From the NCBI GenBank assembly GCA_914767715.1, contig OU612075.1, positions 3,162,001 to 3,226,000 of the forward strand: a stretch of 64,000 bases of DNA. Direction: 5' to 3'. This document shows, piece after piece, positions 34,760 to 46,400 of the stretch. Source of the stretch: Membranipora membranacea (lineage: Eukaryota; Bryozoa; Gymnolaemata; Cheilostomatida; Membraniporidae). Numbering within the stretch: position 1 is the first letter of the stretch; the number at the start of each line of letters is the position of its first letter. Below the pieces are notes generated by a model, which was not told the DNA's origin, made no database searches, and worked only from the letters and a program-made list of their open reading frames with translations. Position numbers and translations under genes: made by a program.

Positions 34760-37299
34760 TCCAAGACTACAAAGGTGAAGGTTAAAAGGTGAGGCCACAC
34801 GGGGCTGTCTTCTCATAAATCGGAGAAAATTGTCACAAAATATTTCGTGTGAATTTACACCAGGGAGTTTGGGACAAGACAACCCTCTGTTCACACATAT
34901 GAGTTTAGACATGTCCTCAACAATATACAGCCTGGTTTACACACCTTGGAGTTGTAGCATCTTTATCTTAATTTTAAACCTTGGAGATTGAACAACATTA
35001 TTTTTCTTTGAGTCAGATCCACAAACTCTCACTCATAAGGCCTAGCTTCCTGGACTTGCTGCAATCAATACTGGCAAGGGAAATTTTCTAAGTGGTCGAA
35101 ATTGCGCAACATATGACACGAGTACAGATCTGATACCCATTCCAAACCTAGTCAGAAAATAAAAAGATCGCCATCTCCACAAAGCAACGGTGGCCAACGG
35201 TGGTGAAAAAGTCATCGCTATTCTAGCAGCCCAGATCATTATTTGTTAACAAGTCATGTACTGGTAAACATTGATCAAAAGTATGTGGAAGCTGCAGTTT
35301 ACAACAGCTGTATAGTATTCCCACAAAAATTCAAAACAGGCTAGGTTTGCATTAAATCCAAAATATACTTGTTTTTGCTACCAAATTGTGACATAAAAAC
35401 ACAAGTTTTCCTCTCATAGTCAGTGGGGAGGCAACTCTCAAGTATTATAAAATTGACTATAGTCTAAGAGTGGGCTAATATCATACTGACTCTCGTGATC
35501 TGACTGGGCATGTAGATCACTGATAAACTAGGCTATAGTTACCACAAAGTAGATGTCGTAAGGCTAAGTATAAATCATGCGTGACTTTAAATTGCGCATG
35601 TGCAAGAACAATGAGTTTAGTCTAGGTCCTGAGAGAAAATTTGGTCAGGGAGAATGGGATAGCCCCTGCATGAACTGCCAATCAAAATCAGCTAATAGTG
35701 ACAAGAGAGAATAACTATCAATATTAATTCCGCACGCATTGAAGAGCATACCACCAGAGCAGGTAGCCAATCAGATGGCTTCGGAATTCCGAGGCTCAAT
35801 TTTGCAGAGATCAGCTCATGCCCAGAGCTGAGCATGCGCAGAATGGGCTAATATTAAAAAACCGCAATCAAATATTAATACCTGTAGCACGTTTACCAGT
35901 CTATACTCAAATTTTTTTTATATTGACTATTAGTGTATCGTGGTTATGTGATTCCCTTGATGTGATTGGCTTAAACGACCTAAATTATCTAAATTTAACC
36001 TGGGCCATCAAATTTGGAATCTATTACCTAAACCTGAGCAAGGAAAATAATAAAATATGCTGACATCTGATCCGAATTTGGAAGAGTCAGCTGATTGAGT
36101 CTGAGTGGTATTAACTTTCTTGACCGGCTCTTACAGATAAAGGGCATATGAGGAGGTGAGGTTGAGTTCCATAATGATTCTCACATCTAAATTGTATTCT
36201 TAATCTCTATCTTGTATCTATGCAAGGAGTATAAGAAGACTAAGACAAGAGACTCCTTGATCTATGCCTGATTTTTTATTATTTATTTATTATGTTGAAT
36301 TTACTTATTATGCTTCACTTGTGTCTCAGTCCATCATTTTGAGTAAGCTTACTAGACAGTTAATCCATAGAGAAGCTAGTCAAGTCAAGGAGTTAGTGAG
36401 ATGTACTATTTTTAGTTCTGTTATTAAGCTTGAGCGAGGAGTTAATTAATTCCTGGACTGGAGACTTGAGTAAGCTTGCACTTGTGGCCACACCAGGGAG
36501 AAGGCATTGGCCTTATATGCCTTTACTTTGCCAATATCCAGTGGTTGATACATTGGCAAAGTAAATGCATGTAAGTCCCAGGAGCCCATGGGAGGAGGCT
36601 AGACTTAGATGCACACCAATAAGATCTAAATGAGTTCTCCTTGCCAGGGTTGCTCTACCACTAGGCTTGCAAAAATGGCATGAGTCCTATGATAAGTCCA
36701 GTAGAAATTATAAGACCCAAGTTAGTATCAATCACAAGCAAAAGCAAGGAATTTATTTAATTAATGCGGGATAGTCATTGTGCTTTGGAGTGGATACTCT
36801 AGACTCGAGCGAACTACACACGACACGTGATCACCTTCTGGTGTCTGCGCCCAGTGCTTGATCAAAATCAGCACAGTTTGTAGCAGTCAGGTCAGTCAGC
36901 TTTGATCCACGGCGAGCTTCCCTAGGAGAGTGATGTACCTGTAAAGTTTCTTTGGGGGGGGGAGGGGTTGTACCTAGTAGTTCAGCTGTTAGGCCTAGTC
37001 AACTAGCTGAGTGGACTAGCCTGAGGATCAACTTATATTGTGTTCCTCTGGTTTATTTCATTATTGTGCGTAACAGAGGCGAATAACCAGCTTATCCTAC
37101 CCTATGTGTTGACTCTGATAGATTGTGCTTACACATAGGCCTAGGCTGTGTGGATCCTGTGTATTGTCAATAATCTTTTCTCTTTTTGCATACTGAGTGA
37201 CTCTCTCTTGACAATGCTCTCATTGTGATTGGGCTCTCCACAAACTCTGCATCAAAACCAAATCCCATTGTAAGTTTATTTTTCGTTCCTCTCTCCAGA
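34760..37299. promoter_or_regulatory. Intergenic region between gene B and the TBC1D1/4 gene, with candidate promoter motifs
   Basis: Patchy homology to the gene A flank ends near 35000. No exon-like frame is visible beyond that. At about 35768 there is a CCAAT sequence (GCCAATCAG). At about 35830 lies GAGCATGCGCAGAATG and at about 35592 TTGCGCATGTGCAAG, both close to the NRF1 core TGCGCATGCGC. Clustering of these within 250 bp fits a housekeeping-type, TATA-less promoter for the plus-strand gene, but no start site can be fixed. A strong polypyrimidine acceptor at 37299 shows that at least one upstream non-coding exon exists. Confidence 0.4.
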
Positions 37300-37404
37300 T
37301 GTAGCTCAGTCAATTAGACATCGCTCTTGACAACTAGCATAATAAAAGAACAAACCTACAGGATATAACCCACATCAGGGACAAGTCAAAACATCAACAG
37401 CACC
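37300..37404 (+). other. 5' UTR part of TBC1D1/4 coding exon 1
   Basis: A strong acceptor (TTCGTTCCTCTCTCCAG) precedes 37300, so this exon appears to start there, with a 5' UTR of about 105 nt before ATG 37405. The context CAGCACCATGTC is a good start. The first bases, TGTAGCTCAGTCAATTAGAC, look like a tRNA A box by chance or from an old SINE. Confidence 0.5.
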
Positions 37405-40400
37405 ATGTCAAAATCTCACGCTCCAAACGGTAAGTGTCCATTTCTGAGCTAGGTAACATCTGGTTTTTATGCTTATAAAAGGTCTATCATATCATTCCTC
37501 CATGAAACAATAATCTTAATTCACATGGTATACCTGAACATAGATGGCTTGAGCATATGACAAATGACTCAGTGACATGGTGCGCATAGTCTGTTGATAC
37601 ATTGCGCTTACTGTACAGCTGTTTTAGATTGGCCTGAGATCTTCCAAAACTGGTCACCATATTGATAATGTGACAATGCAACCTTTTTCCTTGACGTATA
37701 CAATGCTAAAAATGATAACAGTCCTATTTCTTTATTTATCTCATTCCAGTCTCAACTAGGGCTGCAAGCACAGAAGCAGCGCCCTCTACTCAGCACAGAA
37801 GTGCTGCTACCACAGCGCGCTTCTCAAAATCTCTCAGCCAACCGATCATGAAGGTTGGAAACCGTCCTTCCAGTGTATCGAGTAACGAACAAAACAGGAA
37901 ACTATCACAGTACAAACTGACATATATCGGTAAGTTAACATATATCGGTAAGTTAACATATATCGGTAAGCTCTCATATATAACATATGCTAACACATAA
38001 ATCGGTAAGCTCACACATATATTGGTAAGCTCACACATATATATTGGTAAGCTCACTCTCTCTGAGATTTTGTTATTATGTAGGTCGGCTGTCATTTGCT
38101 TGGCACATTAAATATTTTTAACACAGACACATGTTATGCAAAGAGTGTGATTTGTCTGCCAAAAGAGGTGTCATACCCGGAAAGGCCTAAAAATTTCATA
38201 TTAAATATTTTAGTCATGGGCAAAAAATTTGGCATAGGGCCTAATATTATGATTTCTGGCTAAAGAGTTTTGAAACGTATCAATATTTAGAAAATATGCT
38301 GGTTCATTTGCTTGTCAATGAAATTCTTGCAAAAATATAACTAAGGGTACATTCCAACTGTCCCAAGTGCTTCTTGACCAGGCCAACAACACCAATTATA
38401 TCAGCTAATTCAGCTGTACCAACAGGAACCCTAACGCTTGGTAACCCAACGAATTCTCGGTTCTAGGTTTTGTAATGCCGGGTATTTAACCTATCAGAGC
38501 AATGAAACTTGATAATTTGGGTCTTTAGTTTCCAATAAGTGTAGGACATGGCATGGCATGTGGGTAGGACTAGTGGGTAGGACTAGCGAGGCATCAATCA
38601 GTTAATCAATTATCTGTCCATCAAATAAAACTAACTGATTGAACAGAATTTGATTGCCTTCCACAGCAAAATTGTGTTGGTCAGTCTTTTTATTGGTTTA
38701 CCAGCAGACTAAAGCCCAGCTCCTTCAATTTCATCGAGTCTTATCTGATCTTTATTGAGTAGAGAGGCCATTGTAATTGATTCAAGGGTGCATCTTGACG
38801 ATAACTATGATCAGATGATGCCTACCTAATTCCCCAGTGCTGTGTCCAAATTATCCTAATGGATCCATTGATTTTGTAGTATATTATCACACTCTGTGAA
38901 AATATGGTTGATGCATGCTAATGAACAGGGAAATGGTTGCAATGTAGATCCCATCGATCAGGATTATATTTGATGGGTCTATAAATATCCCATAAAATAT
39001 CAGTTCAAGTATATGGTAAATGGCTAAAGTACCAAATAATGTTGATTTATTAATGGCTATGCACTATTGAGACTGAGTAATTCAAAAACACTCAAAAGTT
39101 GTACAATAATTGCCGGAAAATTTGCCAAAATGGATTGGTAAAATCAAATTCTCAAATGACTTTTGATTTGGTTGATATGTTGATCAGCTGATCGATCCAG
39201 CTCCTCACAACATCAAACTTTAACATCGGCCTATTTGACCTCTAACATGTACCGATGACCTCCAACATGTACTAATATTTTCTTATCATTTCATCAATCA
39301 CCGTCTGGTCTGCGGGTTGTCTCTGCGGGTTGTCGCTTTAATCAGCCAGTCCTGCTGTCTTGATATGAATAAACAACTGTTACTCAACATATGTTAGTGA
39401 CATCGTATCATGCTTGTAGCGCTGTATGTCAACACAGTGCAAGGACATGTACAAGGTCTATGATGTCATTGACGACAGCATATGTAACTGCTGCTACATG
39501 TTGTTTATTTTGCAGAAACTGAGTAAACAGTGATTTGTTTATAATATTTTTGTCTTCAATCTAACAGACACAAGCTTACATTATTGCTGTCGATGACATC
39601 ACAGCTTGTGATTTCTAGCAAACAAGCGCTTTTCTTAGTAATCTTATGGTGGGTAGCTGGGATAAATCACTGATTATGTCTCAAGGCATAGGGACAGTTT
39701 ATAGCTATTCCATAATATGTTGCAATTGCAAGACTGACGGGCAGAGTTGGAAAACATGTCAAAAAGTACAGTTTTCCTTTCAATAGATTTCAAATGGGCC
39801 CACACTTCCTTGTAAGATCATTATCTATGATTAATCTTCTCTATTGCCTGGATTTTCTAACACTACACAATGCCACTCATTGTTTGGTCCATTGTGAGGC
39901 AAGTGATTGTTAAACCTGGGTCCAACCCCTATGGTAACCAGTCATAATATGGCGCAAGCAATCATCAATTCTTCAGAATTGACTGAACTTGTACATAAGA
40001 GATTGTGAGTAAATTTAATCCTGGCCGTGGTGCCGGAAGAGTATATTGTTCACAGGAGGAAAAGTTAGCCTTCACACAGGCATGAAATAGTGAGACTTTC
40101 AGATATGTAGTTAAAATTTTCACACCTTCTTTACTTTATAAAAACTACACCTTTGCTAGCAAAAGTTGATACTAGCTAACTTTAAGACACCTGAAATTCG
40201 GCTAAACTAAACTCTAGCTAACATTAACTCCTCTATAGGGTGCGCAATGATTCTCTGTGCTGAAGTTTGAGGGGGGGGGGAGGCCCAGCTTTTACACTTA
40301 AAACATGTGTTAGAGCATTGCAAACACTGATGGCAGGCAGTGGTGTGACTTTGTGTAGTAATAGAGTGCCATGAATTCCTAACTGACAACCATTGATTCC

Positions 40401-43400
40401 TACCAGGTGTTGCCCGTCTGTCTAGTTGTCAGAATCATCGATTAGAAATTCACTTAAGCAGAGTACTTGCTTCCCATATTTTAGACTTTAAATGTATCAT
40501 TATACTTCACATTGGTTGCCAAACAAGAATTTAGGTTTTTTTAAAACAATTTCAGATTCCCTATTCCATAGATGGCCAGTTACCAAATAAATAGACTCGA
40601 GTGAGCTTTACATGAAAAGAAACTCCCGCTTGTAATAGTAGTTAGAACATTAACTCAAACATTCATAAGCTTGCCTAGCATTTTACCCCTAAATCATTTT
40701 CAGCTTGATTCTTTACTATGGTACCAGAATCAATACCCAGCCTGTTGCTTACTTGTTGTAGGAGCGCTTCAGTTGGACCGCAGGGTGACAGATAAGATGC
40801 TGCGCTGGGTACTAGTAGACATAAAGCGAAGTAAAGAACCTCGTCGGGAAGGTATAATGACTATCCGAGACGACCACGTTAAGTTTCAATCTTATACCGA
40901 CTCCAGTGATGTCTTACTGGAGCACAATGTACACAGTATATCACAGTTCTGTAGATGTCAGAGGGACAGACGGTGCTTGTTTTACTTACAGAGGAATGCC
41001 ATAGACGCACCGTTTGTCATGTTTGCATATTCCTGTGAACAGGAAGACAAGGTAGGACTGCAGTGAATAATCTACTTCATAGCCTGAGTACCCAAGCTGT
41101 TTTGATTGAGGCTGTTGTGGCGCTCACGATTAAGACAGTTTAGACACTCAGGCTAATATAGCTTGGGGGTCTGAAGTAAGTTTAATCCACTTTGCCTGCA
41201 CAGCTATCAGTACAATGGGGAGTAACTCCATCCATCGTTGAATCAGAAATAGTTCAAATGCTTAAACTTTGACAAGATGCTGGTAGTGGCATTCCAGTGT
41301 CAACCACCCCCCCCATCCAAATATGTTTGGGGTGTAGTTGGTATGGCCATTCCATTACCAGCCACACCCCAAACACATGGGGGTTTGCATGATCTGATGG
41401 TATACCACTACCGGCGACTCGGCAAAGTTTAATCTCTTAAACTGGGTTGGAAGATATTTTAGGGTGCAATTTTACCCCGCCTCTTTATACCTCAAGCAGT
41501 CTAAATTTGATGATTCTATTACAATTCCCCACATTTTCAGCCAAGAAGGCCCAAACATTGCATGAGTCACCATGGTAAGCCTCAGGATCAGCCTCAGGAA
41601 GCGCTTTTCTTAAAGGCATACAATAAAGTTCAGTTTTAGTTTGTGAGTGATCAGGGCGGTTATTTTTTTCTGTACAGCTTTTTTTCTCCTCTGGAATGCT
41701 ATCAAGACCAGGATTAAATGTAGAAGGATTACAAAAAAAATCAGACATTGTTTATCAGCTTAGAAGTACTATCCTGTATGATATAAATCTATGTGGTTTT
41801 GTTTACAAATAAAATGCCTTTTTCTTTTAGTACAAGCAACATCAACAAATCCGGAATGTATGCCTGGTTAGTCATATAGGGGCCTTCTTTGTATGATGCC
41901 TGATCTGCCTGTAAACAGGGAGTTTGGGTCCCAAATTCCTGCTGTAAATTGATCAAAATCATTCAGCTAAAGAGTTATCTTCTCAGATTGAATGGATACT
42001 TAACTCCCATAAATATGAAAAACGTTGCCATTGTCATGTTATGTGTTGTGATAAAATTGACTAAGTTGATATGATGGTAGCGTTATATAAAGCGGGAACG
42101 TTGTCTGTGTTTGTAGGTAGTTGACATTTTCAACAGTATACAAGAATGTACTAAGAATACGAAGAAACCAGATTCATTTTACGCCACGACAAAAAGGCAA
42201 AACATACATAAAACATTTGAGGTGAGTGGAGATTATCAGATATTGGTGTGGTGTTTTTTTAGATAGAAGGATAGAATTGTTTATGTGGGAGGTGTATTGA
42301 TATCAACCTTGTTGAATGTAGAGCATTATATACTACCGTTTCAGAAGGTTTTGTTATGATGACTTTTTCTCATTAAGGATTTTCTCGGGACTTGATTAGT
42401 CTCTCCTTTAAAGGTTTCCCTCTGACCAGACAGAGTGTGTGAAGCTGCTGTCCTTGCTGCGTCATTTACCGTGTTCACTTTTAATTACGTTTGTGTTTAC
42501 TCATTTTTCTAGTTTTCACAGTTACAAAAAAAAGGAAAGGTTTTTTGCCACAGTGGGTTGTTAGATTTATTGCTAGTGGCTGTATTAATAGCTAGTCAGA
42601 CAATTTGAAGTTGCAGATTTTGTATTAAAAAAATTGAAGCAATATTGATGGTGCTAATTAATGAGGTTTTAGGACTGGTCAAGAATAGTTCAACTCCAAG
42701 ACCAGGCTTATAATAGGTTAATTACACAATATAGTGTCCGTGCAATTTCGTGTAGGTCCTACTTTGATGAGAGCAAGGATCTTAGTGGGCGAAGACATTT
42801 ACTTTTGAGTTTTTCAAAACAAAAATGTTAGCAACATAATTAGCCCAGCCTTAGGTGTACTTGTCTTATAGGGGGTCCAGTTTTCCAGGTGTTTGCCCGT
42901 GTGTGATAGCAATTTCATTGACTTTGTGTTACACCAGTATGTGTAAGGCTGCCTCAATAATAGTAGGGAGCTCGAACACATTCACATTGCGGCAACTTCT
43001 TACGACCGGGAGCATGCTTTGCTCTCACTACAATCATCTAGCTCCACATAAATTGTTAGAAAAGACATGTCCATACCATAGAAATATGATATGAATATTA
43101 TCCATGCCCATTGCAGAGGTATATAACTCATTGGCACAATATTGTTGGTATCTCGAGTTCGGAGGCCCAAGTTCAACTTCTTGTCCTCAACAATCAGGAA
43201 TTTGTGCTATGAATGTGCTGTATATGTGCTGTATTTGGCAGCCTTACCATACATGAACACCGGCATTCAGATCCAGCTTTAGCTTTGCGACAAAATTAAT
43301 CAACATCTTGCTTGACAGCTGGTCTCGTAATTATTTTTTCCGTGCCCTTAGGACTGGATGAAATCACAGGCCTGCTTTGTTCTTTTTATTGAAGTTGTGT

Positions 43401-46400
43401 CAGTACCAAGATAGACTGGAAGGCTGATTGCCAAATCCATCATTTCGTGCCAAAGCTTAATTATAAGGTGACAGTTAAATTACATGGTTACATTTTGTAT
43501 GAAAGTCATAGAAAAAGGTGTCCTCAAGAATTTGTCACGAGTTTGTTATTACGGCATCTCTCTGTATGCATAATGGCACTAACTTATCGGTGAGAGTTTC
43601 AGATTGATACCTTGTTTCAGTTTAGACAGCAGCAGGAGGGAGCGAAGTAGACATTGTCTTTCCGTGGCTAAAGCTGGCCTTGGAGGCACTTTTATATGGA
43701 AATCTGTTTTCTAGTGGAATAATTTGGTCATAGTTGGTGATTGTTGATTGACGGGGAGACCCTTGCTTGTCAGTTTTTAGTGGTGGTGACAGCAGTTGTG
43801 GAGGACTCGTACACTGGAGAACATTGACCAAACATTGCTACCTTCTTATTAGGCTTTTACTCTATACATAGGTCGTTGACAAACACAACAATTAAAGCTC
43901 AATCTATTAAGAGTGCAAAGCCTCCTTCTTGCTATGATTCCACTTCTGTCTGGTAAATCATGACTGATCGTTATTAGAGGACAGACTTTCGGTACTATAT
44001 CTCCTGTGGAGAGTATTACCTGCATGGAACCAATGAGCCAAGATTGATAATAAATAAACTTTACGCAAGCTACGTTGTTGCCGTATCATCAAAGATAACC
44101 GATGTTTAGCTACGTAGTTTTGTGACGAGTGATCGTGCATGTAAAACAACACATGGTCATGTTATTATCGTTCTGTTCTGAGATAAGGCAGTTAGTTCTA
44201 CATTCCAGACTCGCACCGTAATACTCGCTCAAGGGTAGACGGGACAATATATCGGCTGTGTTCAGATAATCTTGAAATATCATCCCATCAATCCGGTTTG
44301 CAACCATCAACCTTGGATTTCTAGGATAATCTACTGAGTATATAGCATAATCGGGATTAAATCCATCTGCAAAGTCAGTTAAAATTTACATTTCTCTGCT
44401 GCAATGATACACGCTCTATGATAAGTTTTTCTGCTGTCGATATAACAATATAACGACGACTGAACGATGCACGAGAAGCTGCCGCTGACAAGGTCGGAGA
44501 GTCACTCTTGTTATGAGGTTAGTCCGTTAGTCCACTTTTCCTCGTTTCATTGATGATTGAATATCGGAATTGATTGGGTCCAGGGCTGGAGTTGTGATTA
44601 TGATTTAAAGTCGCTGAAGTATTAAACTGATTATTATTTGCATCGTAAAGTTTAATCATTGAAATTAATTAAGTTTAATTCAAAAGCAATTTTTTTCTTC
44701 GGTCTGCTCGAAAAGGATATTGGTTTTGCATATTCTCAGCACACATAAGTACCAGATGTTCGGTAGGGAATCACTGCCATCTACCCAAGGTAAATGTATA
44801 GGCCTATAACATTTTCAGGTTCTCATTTTGACCTATGACATATACCTCAAGCTAGGGCAACGCTCCAGAGTGTGATGTGACGTGCTCTTGTTTCTTATCA
44901 CTGTGTTCTTTAGTGTTTGTCTTCCTATGTTGGATTGTTTTGAAAAATGTCTTAGGATTAGCTGGCTATCAAGCTTTAAGACACAGGTAACATTTGGTCG
45001 TTTTCCCACCCTCTACAAAGCTTTTTAAAGCTGTCAAGGTATTTAGACAATAGCCAGCATACATAGCTTATATGTTTAGCTCTAGAACTACTGTGTCAAG
45101 CTGACTTGGCTAGGTGATGGTGGGGATGAAAAACTAAATACTGATACTCCGAGCGATCGATTCCAACATTTGTTTGAGGAAATAACTTTTCACTTGAGCC
45201 AGTAGTAGGTATTGAGTTTTAGTGCTGTTGGCCATTTGCCTATGTGTCCGGGAACTCTTGGCTAGTCTGCGGCTCTGTGCATTGATCACAAGTTGGTAAA
45301 AGATAAGCTGGGACTTTTTGGTGCAATAATGTGTAACAATTCCTGATAAAAGCACTTTCACTGATAACTGTTGCTGAGCTCTATTTCATAAAGAATTAAC
45401 TTTTGTAATTGGTATGTAAAATGAAAGGAGATAAAGTTTGGCTCATGTGAGATTAAATTTTTCATTACACGTTCTCATGTTGAAATCATAAGTCCATAAT
45501 TATTGTTACAGACAGATTTCTGTGAATTAAATGATGTAGATTGAACACCATAGTGGTACCCAATCTCCCTATCATTAGTTGAGATCATAACCAAGCCAGC
45601 AGTAACATTCTAGCTAATTAACTTTTAGTTTGATGGCAGATTCAGCTAGACGGTATTATTTATCTTACTGCTGTCTCATTCTTCCTTGTCATATACTACT
45701 GTGGCAGTAATGTTAGTTTTATAATATGACAAAATGATGATTGCCTCACATTTTACCATTAACTGAGGACCCCAGGCCTCCTACAATCAGTGAACAGAAA
45801 CACTATGCCTCGGTAGAAAATGGTTGATGTGTAGGATGTGTTTTGGGAAGCATTAATGTTTTGAGGACAACCGCATTATTTAGTTATTTTCAGTAATCCA
45901 CTTACTGAGGTTTTGGATTAGTTTTGCCGCTGCTATGCTCGTATGATGGATGTGGTCACTTTTTCAAGCGCTGTAGTAACCGAGTCTCAGAGTAATAACA
46001 TTCTCTGTCTTTACTCTGTGTAGTTAAAATATTAGAATATCGTATGTAGTCATTGATATATCATTGTATGTAGTATGGCTATCCATCTCTGCGTATGTGG
46101 TAGAAGCTTTTTGTGGTTGGAGGTGCTTTTCAGCGAAAACCATCATAGCAGATAGCTATGCTATACCTCAAAATTCTGTTCACTGCATACACTGAAATAT
46201 GAATTGAATTAATTTTATTCCAAACAATGCTTGCTTCTCTTGTTATACTGTCTTCATTCAACTTTGTCTTAATTTGACTGCTTTTCAAGTTGCTCCAGTA
46301 CTGCTGCTAAGCCGACCGGAGCTAGAGGTGGACCGAGTCCAGATGCAGCCAAATTGGATGATACATGATCTAGTTTTGCCCCATCAATGAATTTAGACCC

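Larger units (their letters stand above)
37750..42221 (+). other. TBC1D1/4 exons 2-4: N-terminus and PTB1
   Basis: Residues 9-200. Exon 2 is a Ser/Thr/Ala-rich leader ending [11 protein letters not shown], where the first PTB strand begins. Exon 3 gives [20 protein letters not shown], then an [13 protein letters not shown] strand and a histidine-containing [15 protein letters not shown] stretch. It ends with [15 protein letters not shown]. Exon 4 provides the C-terminal helix [13 protein letters not shown]. This is the usual PTB fold order, and identity to vertebrate TBC1D1/4 PTB1 is recognisable by eye. Confidence 0.85.

Noticed and set aside
37300-37345. tRNA gene suggested by TGTAGCTCAGTCAATTAG
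   Set aside because: No T-loop (GGTTCGANNCC) or acceptor-stem pairing follows within the needed distance; it lies at the start of a plausible 5' UTR exon.
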